Source: Clostridiales bacterium (GTDB lineage Bacteria > Bacillota > Clostridia > Lachnospirales > CAG-274). From it: 11,146 nt of DNA. The stretch covers positions 1 through 11,146 of the forward strand of contig JAJQBF010000122.1 of the NCBI GenBank assembly GCA_021203425.1, in the 5' to 3' direction. The notes beneath the pieces are model-generated. The model was not told the DNA's origin. It did no database searches and saw only the letters and a program-made list of their open reading frames with translations. Of the stretch, positions 1 through 6,025 are shown piece after piece. How positions within the stretch are numbered: position 1 is the first letter of the stretch; every line of letters starts with the position of its first letter. The position numbers and the translations under genes were made by a program.

Positions 1-32
1 GTTGTATAGGCTTATAAAATTTACTTTTATAC

Positions 33-61
33 ATTATAACCCCTTATGCGATTTTTTGCAA
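33..61 (-). promoter_or_regulatory. Putative promoter downstream of hisE
   Basis: On the minus strand TTGCAA (56-61) and a perfect TATAAT (33-38) are separated by 17 bp. The -35 matches four of six consensus bases. It begins just past the hisE stop and would drive a minus-strand gene beyond the left edge. A 7-bp AT-rich inverted repeat (13-19 and 25-31, TATAAAA/TTTTATA) overlaps the expected start point. It could be an operator or chance in AT-rich DNA. No T-tailed terminator is visible between hisE and this promoter. Confidence 0.45.
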
Positions 62-64
62 CAA

Positions 65-427
65 CTAATTTATATTTGTTTCATCTGTTCTGTTTTCGGC
101 TTTTCTTTTTGCTTCCTTTTCAACATTCATATTTTCCTTTTGACGTCTTGCCTTAAGCTCTTCACAGATATCATTCCAGCTTAAGTTTTTTTCAGCCATA
201 AGAACCTCTATGTGAAAAAGAACATCGCATATTTCGCCTATAAGTTCGTCCTTGCTGTTACCTTTTGCGGCAATTATAACCTCAGTGGTCTCCTCACCTA
301 TTTTTTTGAGAATTTTATCCTCGCCTTTTTTGAAGAGATAGCTTGTATATGAGCCTTCCGAGGGATTTTTTCTTCTGTTTAAAATTACATCAAACTCCGT
401 AATAAGAGCATTTCCCAAATCTGTCAT
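65..427 (-). CDS. hisE: Phosphoribosyl-ATP pyrophosphatase HisE
   Basis: Catalyses the second step of histidine biosynthesis, hydrolysing phosphoribosyl-ATP to phosphoribosyl-AMP and pyrophosphate in the cytosol. The 120-residue protein has the all-alpha MazG-like fold of the family. It shows the SYTSYLF segment (about 26-32), the acidic metal-binding signature GEETTEV (44-50) and a second acidic pair in EICDVL (E65, D68). The core ends near residue 95. It is followed by a Lys/Glu-rich tail of about 25 residues (to 120), which makes the protein somewhat longer than the usual 95-110. The ATG at 427 is supported by AAGGAG at 435-440 with 7-nt spacing. It is the last gene of the his operon, 14 nt after hisI, and is a separate gene rather than the HisIE fusion seen in many bacteria. 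It stops with TAG. Confidence 0.95.
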   Translation of the reverse strand: MTDLGNALITEFDVILNRRKNPSEGSYTSYLFKKGEDKILKKIGEETTEVIIAAKGNSKDELIGEICDVLFHIEVLMAEKNLSWNDICEELKARRQKENMNVEKEAKRKAENRTDETNIN

Positions 428-441
428 AAAAATTCTCCTTT

Positions 442-789
442 TTATATATTAATTTTTCTGTAAAAGCAGGAATAGCTGCCTGTGTGGCAGGCGGTGCCTT
501 CTTGTTCTATTAAAAGCAGAAGTGTGTCGCAGTCACAGTCGAAACGAATTTCTTTTACGTGCTGAAAATGACCGGAGGTTTCACCCTTGAGCCAAAGAGA
601 TTGTCTTGAACGGCTGAAATAGGTGGCTTTGCCTGTTTCAATTGTCAGCCTGAGGCTTTCTTCGTTCATATATGCCAGCATAAGAACCTCGCCTGTTTTG
701 CAGTCTTGAGCTATAGCGGGAATAAGACCCTGTGAATCAAATTTGAATTTTATATTATCAAAATTACAGCCTGTAATCGTTGTTTTCAT
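442..789 (-). CDS. hisI: Phosphoribosyl-AMP cyclohydrolase HisI
   Basis: Catalyses the third step of histidine biosynthesis, opening the adenine ring of phosphoribosyl-AMP to give ProFAR; a cytosolic Zn/Mg-dependent enzyme. The 115-residue protein carries the diagnostic FDCDCD motif (83-88), in which D84, D86 and D88 correspond to the Mg ligands and C85 to a Zn ligand. C101 (in ACHTG) and C108 (in YSCFYR) correspond to the other two Zn cysteines of the family. The conserved GEVLMLAYMN (33-42) and ATYFSRSR (55-62) are also present. The ATG at 789 is chosen because AAGGGTGA lies 5' of it at good spacing. A longer reading frame to 837 would overlap hisF and has no comparable site. The gene starts 13 nt after the hisF stop, and hisE follows 14 nt later. 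Confidence 0.95.
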   Translation of the reverse strand: MKTTITGCNFDNIKFKFDSQGLIPAIAQDCKTGEVLMLAYMNEESLRLTIETGKATYFSRSRQSLWLKGETSGHFQHVKEIRFDCDCDTLLLLIEQEGTACHTGSYSCFYRKINI

Positions 790-793
790 ATTG

Positions 794-801
794 TCACCCT
801 T
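794..801 (-). promoter_or_regulatory. hisI ribosome binding site
   Basis: AAGGGTGA on the minus strand, about 7 nt from ATG 789 when measured from AGGG. It decides the hisI start in favour of 789 over upstream in-frame codons inside hisF. Confidence 0.7.
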
Positions 802-802
802 T

Positions 803-1564
803 TTAAGAAAGTCTGACGGGAATTCCCCGTTTGTCAAGATATTGTTTTAAATCCTTTATGTCCATCTCACGATAATGGAAGAGGGAGGCTGCCAAAGCCG
901 CTTCGGCTCCGCCTTCCGTTAAAGCATCGTAAAAATGTTCCTTTGTGCCGGCGCCGCCGGAGGCAATAACGGGAATTTTAACAGCTGAGGAGATTGCTTT
1001 TGTCAGCTCAATGTCATAGCCGGCTTTTGTTCCGTCACAGTCCATACTTGTGAGAAGAATTTCTCCGGCGCCTGCTTTCTCAGCTGTAACAGCCCACTCT
1101 ACGGCGTCACGGCCTGTGTTTACTCTGCCACCGTTTAAGTATACGTCAAAGCCGCCGCCTTCACGTCTTTTGGCATCTATGGCAATAACAACACACTGAC
1201 TGCCGAAACGAAGAGCCGCCTCGGTAATAAGCTCGGGGCGCTTAAGAGCGGCTGAGTTTACTGAAATTTTGTCTGCGCCGGCTGAAAGAATTGCTCTGAA
1301 ATCCTCTACTGTTCTTATACCGCCGCCAACGGTTAGGGGTATAAAGACCTGTTCGGCTGTTCGTGAAACAACGTCAAGCATAATATTTCTTGCGTCAGAC
1401 GAGGCGGTAATGTCCAAAAAGACAATTTCATCCGCCAGGCTTTTGTTGTACATTGCGGCAACCTCAACAGGGTCGCCGGCATCTCTTAAATTTACAAAAT
1501 TTACTCCCTTAACAACCCTTCCTCTGTTTACGTCAAGGCAGGGGATAATTCTTTTTGTCAGCAT
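803..1564 (-). CDS. hisF: Imidazole glycerol phosphate synthase cyclase subunit HisF
   Basis: Cyclase half of IGP synthase. It takes ammonia from HisH and converts PRFAR to imidazole glycerol phosphate and AICAR. The 253-residue length is typical. The (beta/alpha)8 barrel is recognisable from the half-barrel repeats: IIPCLDVNRGRVVKG at the N terminus with catalytic D11, and VVIAIDAKR with catalytic D130. Phosphate-binding loops are seen in LTVGGGIR (77-84) and PVIASGGAG. The ATG at 1564 has GAGGT overlapping the hisA stop as its ribosome binding site and starts 6 nt after that stop, so translation is probably coupled to hisA. Its partner hisH lies upstream in the same operon, separated by hisA and the repeat island. 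The gene ends 13 nt before hisI. Confidence 0.97.
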   Translation of the reverse strand: MLTKRIIPCLDVNRGRVVKGVNFVNLRDAGDPVEVAAMYNKSLADEIVFLDITASSDARNIMLDVVSRTAEQVFIPLTVGGGIRTVEDFRAILSAGADKISVNSAALKRPELITEAALRFGSQCVVIAIDAKRREGGGFDVYLNGGRVNTGRDAVEWAVTAEKAGAGEILLTSMDCDGTKAGYDIELTKAISSAVKIPVIASGGAGTKEHFYDALTEGGAEAALAASLFHYREMDIKDLKQYLDKRGIPVRLS

Positions 1565-1570
1565 ATTTTA

Positions 1571-2287
1571 TTACCTCGTATATTTTTCTATAACTTCTGA
1601 AAGATTAACGGAGCCGTTGTAAAGGGCTTTTCCAATTATAACACCATAGGCGCCTGTTTTGTAAACATTTTCAATATCTTTAAGGCTTGAAATTCCTCCG
1701 GAGGCTATTATGTTAAGCCCTGTTTTTTCTATCATTTCTTTTGTTGCTTCTATATTCGGTCCCGTCATCATTCCGTCCTTTGAAATGTCTGTGTAGATTA
1801 CTGTTTTAATGCCGAAGGCTTTCATCTTAAGGGCAAGGTCAACAGCCTTAATTTCGGAAACCTCCTGCCAGCCGGAAATTGCCGCAAAACCGTTTTTGGC
1901 ATCAATGCCTACGGCAATTTTTTCGCCGTATTTTTCAACGGCTTCTTTGACAAGCTCCGGATTTTTGACAGCTGCTGTTCCTATAATAACTCTGTCGGCA
2001 CCGGCTTCTATTCTCCCGTCAACATCGGCAAGAGTTCTGACACCGCCTCCTGTTTGAATTCTTATGTCAAATTTGGCTTTAATATCTTTTATAATGTCTG
2101 TTACATAGCTTTTGCCGTATCTTGCGCCGTCGAGGTCTACAATGTGGAGGTCATTGCTTTTGCATTTTACCCAGTTTTCGGCTGCTGCGGCAGGGTTGTC
2201 GTTAAATACGGTGGATTTGTTATAATCTCCCTGTATAAGTCTGACAGCCTTTCCTCCTAAAACGTCTATAGCGGGAAATATTCTCAT
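1571..2287 (-). CDS. hisA: ProFAR isomerase HisA
   Basis: Isomerises ProFAR to PRFAR, the fourth step of histidine biosynthesis. The 238-residue (beta/alpha)8 barrel is a paralogue of HisF. The start MRIFPAIDV places catalytic D8 at the standard position, and D129 in VGIDAKNG is the second catalytic aspartate. Other landmarks are the phosphate-binding QTGGGVR (78-84), YTDISKDGM (165-173) and IASGGIS (194-200). The ATG at 2287 is chosen because the family begins exactly here. The ribosome binding site is weak: ACGGAA at 6-nt spacing, with AAAGGA further upstream (about 15 nt). A TTG at 2311 would add eight unsupported residues. This is the first gene after the 569-bp repeat island. I see no convincing promoter in that island, so hisAFIE probably depend on transcription from the hisZ promoter. 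Confidence 0.95.
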   Translation of the reverse strand: MRIFPAIDVLGGKAVRLIQGDYNKSTVFNDNPAAAAENWVKCKSNDLHIVDLDGARYGKSYVTDIIKDIKAKFDIRIQTGGGVRTLADVDGRIEAGADRVIIGTAAVKNPELVKEAVEKYGEKIAVGIDAKNGFAAISGWQEVSEIKAVDLALKMKAFGIKTVIYTDISKDGMMTGPNIEATKEMIEKTGLNIIASGGISSLKDIENVYKTGAYGVIIGKALYNGSVNLSEVIEKYTR

Positions 2288-2325
2288 TTTGTGTTCCGTA
2301 ATTCCTTTCAAAATTTATTTTTACC

Positions 2326-2362
2326 CCTGTTTCAGGACAATTGGAAATTGTCCTGAAACAGG
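2326..2362. repeat. 17-bp perfect inverted repeat, 3-nt loop
   Basis: Arms at 2326-2342 and 2346-2362 are perfectly complementary (CCTGTTTCAGGACAATT), with loop GGA on the + strand. It directly abuts module A and sits 38 bp upstream of the hisA start. There is no T-run after it on either strand. In the his mRNA it would form a very stable hairpin close to the hisA ribosome binding site. Confidence 0.9.
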
Positions 2363-2470
2363 AGTGGGGTGAGGGGGAGCCACCTGCCACGCCTTGGGGC
2401 ACGGCAGACGGCTCCCCGCAAGCCTCAGTGTTTCGGTTACAACTCAGTGATTATCAGTGTTTTTATAAAC
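2363..2470. repeat. Repeat module A, GC-rich imperfect palindrome
   Basis: First of two direct copies (with 2749-2847). The core hairpin is 2374-2417: GGGGAGCC, CTGCC and GCC on the left pair with GGC, GGCAG and GGCTCCCC on the right, around loop TTGG. The two 2-nt interruptions are AC on both arms, which read GU against GU in the minus-strand RNA. Distal to the hairpin, the two copies share TTACAAC-CAGTG and TATAAAC. Copy A carries about 12 extra bases between these blocks. Confidence 0.85.
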
Positions 2471-2551
2471 GGAAAGATTGCCGAAAGGTACAGGTGTAAC
2501 GGTAAAATTGTATTTTGCGTCAAATCCACTCACAGGCTATTGTGGGAAGAG

Positions 2552-2573
2552 TGTTATGCCGGGCGGCATAACA
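2552..2573. repeat. 9-bp perfect inverted repeat
   Basis: Arms TGTTATGCC (2552-2560) and GGCATAACA (2565-2573) enclose a 4-nt loop. It sits between module A and the 27-bp inverted repeat and has no T-tail. Confidence 0.75.
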
Positions 2574-2587
2574 TAAACCCTTTGCAC

Positions 2588-2660
2588 AGCACAAACCGCC
2601 TGAAATGTCAAGGACGCACAGCGCTCCGTATTATCCTTGACATTTCAGGCGGTTTGTGCT
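2588..2660. repeat. 27-bp perfect inverted repeat, 19-nt loop
   Basis: Arms at 2588-2614 and 2634-2660 are exactly complementary over 27 bp (outer end AGCACAAACCGCC, inner end ATGTCAAGGA). They enclose 19 unpaired bases (2615-2633). A perfect stem of this length is far beyond chance. Part of the arm (CGCCTGAAATGTC) resembles the arms of the neighbouring 13-bp and 17-bp repeats. No T-tract follows on either strand. No transposase or target-site duplication is evident. Confidence 0.92.
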
Positions 2661-2711
2661 ACCTCACGGGCGCCGTCCAAGCACACTGCTTTTACTGCTT
2701 TTGCTTGATTT

Positions 2712-2748
2712 GCCTGACATTTGCTCTCTTTTGTCGCAAATGTCAGGC
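2712..2748. repeat. 13-bp perfect inverted repeat, 11-nt loop
   Basis: Arms GCCTGACATTTGC (2712-2724) and GCAAATGTCAGGC (2736-2748). It abuts module B in the same way that the 17-bp repeat abuts module A, so each module has a neighbouring perfect stem. Confidence 0.85.
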
Positions 2749-2847
2749 GGAGAGTGGTGAGGGGGGAGCCACCTGCCACGCCTTGAGGGCACGGCAGACG
2801 GCTCCCCGCAATTCTCAGTATTCCGTTACAACGCAGTGCTTATAAAC
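2749..2847. repeat. Repeat module B, GC-rich imperfect palindrome
   Basis: Second copy of module A in direct orientation. The core hairpin at 2763-2807 has the same stem blocks (GGGGAGCC, CTGCC, GCC and complements) with loop TTGAG. The copies differ mainly in the loop, the flanking G-run and the hairpin-distal end. The stem residues and both AC/AC interruptions are unchanged. It begins about 10 bp after the hisH stop in transcription order. Confidence 0.85.
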
Positions 2848-2856
2848 TGTATAAAC

Positions 2857-3456
2857 TTACTTAAGCGATGCAAAATTTCTCAAAATCTGAAGTCCGGTGT
2901 CGCCGCTTTTTTCGGGGTGAAACTGCAGGGCGAAAATATTGTCTTTTTGTACAGCTGCCTGAATTTCTTTTCCGTAAAATGTTGTGGCGGATACAACAGG
3001 AGCATCTGTTTGAAGATGATAAGAGTGAACAAAATAAACATAAGGGCTTTCGGAAAGACCGCCGTAAAGAGGCTCTCTCATTGTAATATTTAAGTTGTTC
3101 CAGCCTATTTGGGGAATTTTAACCTCTTCAGGCAGTCTTACAACCTCTCCGGGAATAAGCCCCAGCCCTTTAAATTCGCCGTTTTCATAGCTTTTGTCAA
3201 AAACCATCTGCATACCCAGACAAATACCGAGAAAATATTTGCCTTGTTCTACAGCTTTATAAACAGTTTCATCAAAGCCTAAATTTTTTAAAGTGTTCAT
3301 AGCGTCTTCGAAGGCTCCTACCCCCGGAAGAACGATTTTACCGCAGTTTTCAAGCTCTTTAGGGCTTTTTGCTATAACAGCCTCCTGCCCGATAAACTGA
3401 AAAGCCTTTTGAACACTTCTTAAATTTCCCATTCCGTAATCTATAATTCCAATCAT
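2857..3456 (-). CDS. hisH: Imidazole glycerol phosphate synthase glutaminase subunit HisH
   Basis: Class I glutamine amidotransferase that hydrolyses glutamine and channels ammonia to HisF. The 199-residue length is normal. The N terminus MIGIIDYGMGNLRSV is diagnostic. The nucleophile elbow GICLGMQ carries C79, and FHPEKSG carries the H180/E182 pair completing the catalytic triad. VLPGVGAF (42-49) and the PQIGWN segment (115-120) are also family hallmarks. The ATG at 3456 shares its A with the hisB TAA stop (TAATG), implying coupled translation. AAGGAA upstream is a moderate ribosome binding site. The stop is followed within about 10 bp by the repeat island rather than by hisA, so the HisH:HisF partners are translated from opposite sides of a highly structured region. 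Confidence 0.97.
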   Translation of the reverse strand: MIGIIDYGMGNLRSVQKAFQFIGQEAVIAKSPKELENCGKIVLPGVGAFEDAMNTLKNLGFDETVYKAVEQGKYFLGICLGMQMVFDKSYENGEFKGLGLIPGEVVRLPEEVKIPQIGWNNLNITMREPLYGGLSESPYVYFVHSYHLQTDAPVVSATTFYGKEIQAAVQKDNIFALQFHPEKSGDTGLQILRNFASLK

Positions 3457-4046
3457 TATTCAAGCATTCCTTTTGTAGAAAGTGTACCCTTTATTCTTGG
3501 GTCGACAGTAACGGCAATATCAAGAGCCTTGCCGAAGGCTTTAAAAATACCCTCTGCCATATGGTGGTTATTTGAGCCTCTCAAAACCTTTATGTGAAGA
3601 TTCATACCGCAGTTTGAGCTTACGGCTCTGAAAAATTCTTCAATCATTTCGGTATCGAACATACCTAAAGTAGGTACGGTAAAATCAGCCTCATATACAA
3701 AGACATCTCTTCCGGATAAATCAAGGGAACAAAGAACCAAAGCCTCGTCCATGGGGATTATTGCACAGCCGTAACGCTTAATTCCCGCCTTATCTCCCAA
3801 GGCAAGAGCTATGCATTTGCCCAAAACAATGCCTACGTCTTCAACAGAGTGATGACAGTCAACCTCTAAATCTCCGTCGCAGTTTATATCAAGGTCAATA
3901 AAACCGTGCTTTGAAATGTGTGTGAGCATATGGTCGAAAAAGCCTATGCCCGTTGATATGTTTGATATTCCGGAACCGTCTAAATTAAGGCTCATATCAA
4001 TTTTTGTTTCGTATGTACTTCTGCTTAAATCAGCACTTCGGCTCAT
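3456..4046 (-). CDS. hisB: Imidazoleglycerol-phosphate dehydratase HisB
   Basis: Dehydrates imidazole glycerol phosphate to imidazole acetol phosphate. At 196 residues it is the monofunctional form, with no histidinol-phosphatase domain. Mn-binding motifs of the family are intact: FDHMLTH (37-43), DCHHSVED (63-70) and NNHHMAEG (159-166). The C terminus STKGMLE also matches the family. The ATG at 4046 is chosen because AAGGAGG lies 7 nt upstream and the product then begins where the family does. An in-frame start at 4100 would add 18 residues and overlap hisD. The gap to hisD is 40 bp, too small for hisC, which often sits here in Clostridia. It overlaps hisH by one base. Confidence 0.96.
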   Translation of the reverse strand: MSRSADLSRSTYETKIDMSLNLDGSGISNISTGIGFFDHMLTHISKHGFIDLDINCDGDLEVDCHHSVEDVGIVLGKCIALALGDKAGIKRYGCAIIPMDEALVLCSLDLSGRDVFVYEADFTVPTLGMFDTEMIEEFFRAVSSNCGMNLHIKVLRGSNNHHMAEGIFKAFGKALDIAVTVDPRIKGTLSTKGMLE

Positions 4047-4053
4047 ACAAAAA

Positions 4054-4060
4054 CCTCCTT
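4054..4060 (-). promoter_or_regulatory. hisB ribosome binding site
   Basis: AAGGAGG on the minus strand, 7 nt from ATG 4046. It rules out the upstream in-frame start at 4100. Confidence 0.85.
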
Positions 4061-4086
4061 TGTGTGTTTGGGTATATAGTTTCGGT

Positions 4087-5382
4087 TCAGCCTTTGTCAA
4101 GCCTTACTTTAACAGAATTTGCGTGACCTGTAAGTCCTTCGGACTCTGCAAAGCCTATTGTATCCTCGCCTAAATTAAAAAGTGCATCTTTCGAAAATGA
4201 AATAAGGCTTGATTTTTTAATATAATCGTCAATAGAAAGGGGAGAGAAGAATCTTGCTGTTCCTCCCGTAGGCAGAACGTGATTGGGTCCTGCCATATAA
4301 TCTCCCAAAGGCTCAGGGCTGTAGTGACCCATAAATATTGCTCCGGCGTTTTTTATATATCTGAGAAGTGAAAAAGGCTCTTTTACAGACAGCTCCAAAT
4401 GCTCCGGAGCTATTTTGTTCGCCAAATCACAGGTTTCCTCTATGTCGGAAACAAGAACAATACCGCCATAATTATTGAGAGAAGAAAGTATGATATCTTT
4501 TCTTTCAAGCTTTTCTGTCTGTTTGTAAATTTCTTCGTTTACATCTTCCGCCAGTTTTTCACTTGTGGTGATTAAGATTGCAGAAGCAAGCTCGTCATGC
4601 TCCGCCTGTGATATTAAATCGGCAGAGACAAAAACGGGGTCGGCACTTTCATCTGCCACAACTAAAATCTCACTGGGACCGGCTACGGAATCTATATTAA
4701 CATAGCCGTAAACACTTCTCTTGGCGAGAGCAACAAAAATATTTCCGGGACCTACAATTTTGTCAACAGCCGGAACACTTTCCGTTCCGTAGGCAAGAGC
4801 GGCTATGGCCTGTGCACCGCCAACCTTAAAAATAATATCTGCACCGGCTATATCTGCAGCCACAAGAGTATTAGGCGGAACCTTGCCGTCTTTTCCGGCA
4901 GGTGTTGTCATAACGATTTTTTTAACTCCGGCTACCTTTGCGGGAATAATATTCATAAGTACGCTTGAAGGATAAGCTGCCTTTCCGCCGGGAACATAAA
5001 CCCCGACTTTTTCAAGGGGACGAATAAGCTGACCTAAAATTTCACCGTTTTCGGTTGGTTCAAACCAGCTGTTCAGCTTTTGTTTATTATGGTAAGCGGA
5101 AATTCTTTCAGCTGCTTTTTTCATAATGGAAATAAGTTTATCACCGACAAGGCTGTAAGCCTCCTTAATTTCCCCTTGGGAAACAATAAAATTTGTTTCG
5201 CTTACGTCAAAACCGTCAAATTTTTTTGTATATTCAAATACAGCCTTGTTTCCGTTTTCCTTTACGTTTTTTAAAATTTCGTTAACTGTCTCCTGATAGC
5301 TGCCTTCCTCCTGCTTTGAACGGTTAAGAAGTCTTTCCGCAAGTTTTTTTCCGTTTTCGTCATCATATCTTATAATTTCCAA
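4087..5382 (-). CDS. hisD: Histidinol dehydrogenase HisD
   Basis: Zn-dependent NAD+ enzyme that oxidises L-histidinol through histidinal to L-histidine, the final two reactions. With the TTG at 5382 as start the protein is 431 residues, and the key residues fall at Q259 and H262 (SQAEHDE), E327 and H328 (APEHLE), D361 (LGDYMAGPNH) and H420 (LTGHANS). These are within one residue of the E. coli numbering. The NAD-binding region includes VYVPGGKAAYPS. There is no ATG near the 5' end; the first in-frame one is around residue 87. Start candidates are TTG 5382 (GAGGTG upstream, long spacing, protein begins MEIIRY) and TTG 5400 (six more residues, overlaps hisG by 11 nt, GGA too close). I prefer 5382 but am unsure. 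The gene sits between hisG and hisB. Confidence 0.95.
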   Translation of the reverse strand: MEIIRYDDENGKKLAERLLNRSKQEEGSYQETVNEILKNVKENGNKAVFEYTKKFDGFDVSETNFIVSQGEIKEAYSLVGDKLISIMKKAAERISAYHNKQKLNSWFEPTENGEILGQLIRPLEKVGVYVPGGKAAYPSSVLMNIIPAKVAGVKKIVMTTPAGKDGKVPPNTLVAADIAGADIIFKVGGAQAIAALAYGTESVPAVDKIVGPGNIFVALAKRSVYGYVNIDSVAGPSEILVVADESADPVFVSADLISQAEHDELASAILITTSEKLAEDVNEEIYKQTEKLERKDIILSSLNNYGGIVLVSDIEETCDLANKIAPEHLELSVKEPFSLLRYIKNAGAIFMGHYSPEPLGDYMAGPNHVLPTGGTARFFSPLSIDDYIKKSSLISFSKDALFNLGEDTIGFAESEGLTGHANSVKVRLDKG

Positions 5383-5389
5383 AGTCTTC

Positions 5390-6022
5390 TCACACCTCAA
5401 TTTCCTTTAAACCCTTTATAATTTCGGTTATTCTGTCATGTTTCATTTTCATACTTACCCTGTTTACGGCAAGTCTTGCGGAAAGAGGGCAAACCTCCTC
5501 CAAAACCTCCAAGCCGTTTGCCTTAAGGGTTGAGCCTGTTTCAACTATATCCACGATAACATCGGCAAGCCCCACAATAGGCGCCAGCTCTACAGAACCG
5601 TTCAGCTTTATAAATTCAACAGTCTGGTGTTTTTTATTAAAATAATAATGCTTTGCAACATTTAAATATTTTGTGGCGACCCTTAAATTGTTTGAGTTAA
5701 GCTTATCTGCTGCCTCGGGTTTTCCGGCAACGGCAAAGCGGCACTTTCCGAATCCCAAATCCATAACCTGATAGAGATTTTTGTGTTCCTCCAAAAGGGT
5801 ATCAAGACCGACAATTCCTATGTCTGCCGCTCCGTGTTCCACATATGTGGGCACGTCCTGAGCTTTTGCAAGGAAAAATCTGCATTTTATATCTTCATTT
5901 GTGAAAATCAGCTTTCGGCTGTTTTCCTTCATTTCCTCACAGTCAATTCCTATTTTCGATAAAACGTCCATAGCCTTTTCGGCAAGTCTGCCCTTAGCAA
6001 GGGCAAAAGTTAAATATTCCAT
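5390..6022 (-). CDS. hisG: ATP phosphoribosyltransferase catalytic subunit, short form HisG
   Basis: First committed step: condenses ATP with PRPP to give phosphoribosyl-ATP. At 210 residues it is the short form, which lacks the C-terminal histidine-binding regulatory domain and works as a hetero-octamer with HisZ; hisZ is adjacent, which fits. Recognisable segments are the N-terminal ALAKGRLAEKA, the HGAADIGIVGLDTL stretch, and the PRPP-binding DIVETGSTLKANGL near residues 160-173. The ATG at 6022 has GGAGG (6031-6035) at 8-nt spacing, placed inside the end of hisZ. Only 3 bp separate it from the hisZ stop. Histidine feedback is expected to act through HisZ, which is family knowledge and not visible here. 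Confidence 0.97.
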   Translation of the reverse strand: MEYLTFALAKGRLAEKAMDVLSKIGIDCEEMKENSRKLIFTNEDIKCRFFLAKAQDVPTYVEHGAADIGIVGLDTLLEEHKNLYQVMDLGFGKCRFAVAGKPEAADKLNSNNLRVATKYLNVAKHYYFNKKHQTVEFIKLNGSVELAPIVGLADVIVDIVETGSTLKANGLEVLEEVCPLSARLAVNRVSMKMKHDRITEIIKGLKEIEV

Positions 6023-6025
6023 TTT

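Larger units (their letters stand above)
2288..2856. other. Non-coding palindrome-rich island inside the his operon
   Basis: No credible gene lies between hisH and hisA. The stretch is more GC-rich than its flanks and consists largely of self-complementary DNA. From hisH to hisA in transcription order it holds module B (2749-2847), a 13-bp stem (2712-2748), a 27-bp stem (2588-2660), a 9-bp stem (2552-2573), module A (2363-2470) and a 17-bp stem (2326-2362). None is followed by a T-tract on either strand, so they do not look like intrinsic terminators. Open frames here translate the repeats themselves and lack family resemblance or a start site. It may be structured RNA in the his transcript, REP-like mRNA-stabilising palindromes, or a MITE-like insertion. 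Confidence 0.85.

Noticed and set aside
2461..2640. Internal minus-strand promoter for hisA
   Set aside because: Isolated TTGACA, GATAAT and TATAAA words occur, but none pairs with a partner box at 16-18 bp spacing.
2326..2660. Perfect stems as Rho-independent terminators
   Set aside because: None is followed by a T-run on either strand, and downstream hisAFIE would be cut off without any clear internal promoter.
2369..2845. 158-codon + strand open frame across the repeat island
   Set aside because: It translates the two repeat modules (GSHLPRLGARQTAPR-like and its copy), opposes the operon, has no ribosome binding site and no family resemblance. Such repeat translations are typical artefacts.
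2288..2856. CRISPR array, integron attC site or insertion sequence
   Set aside because: There are only two module copies with no regular spacers, no attC core motif pair that I can see, no transposase frame and no obvious target-site duplication.
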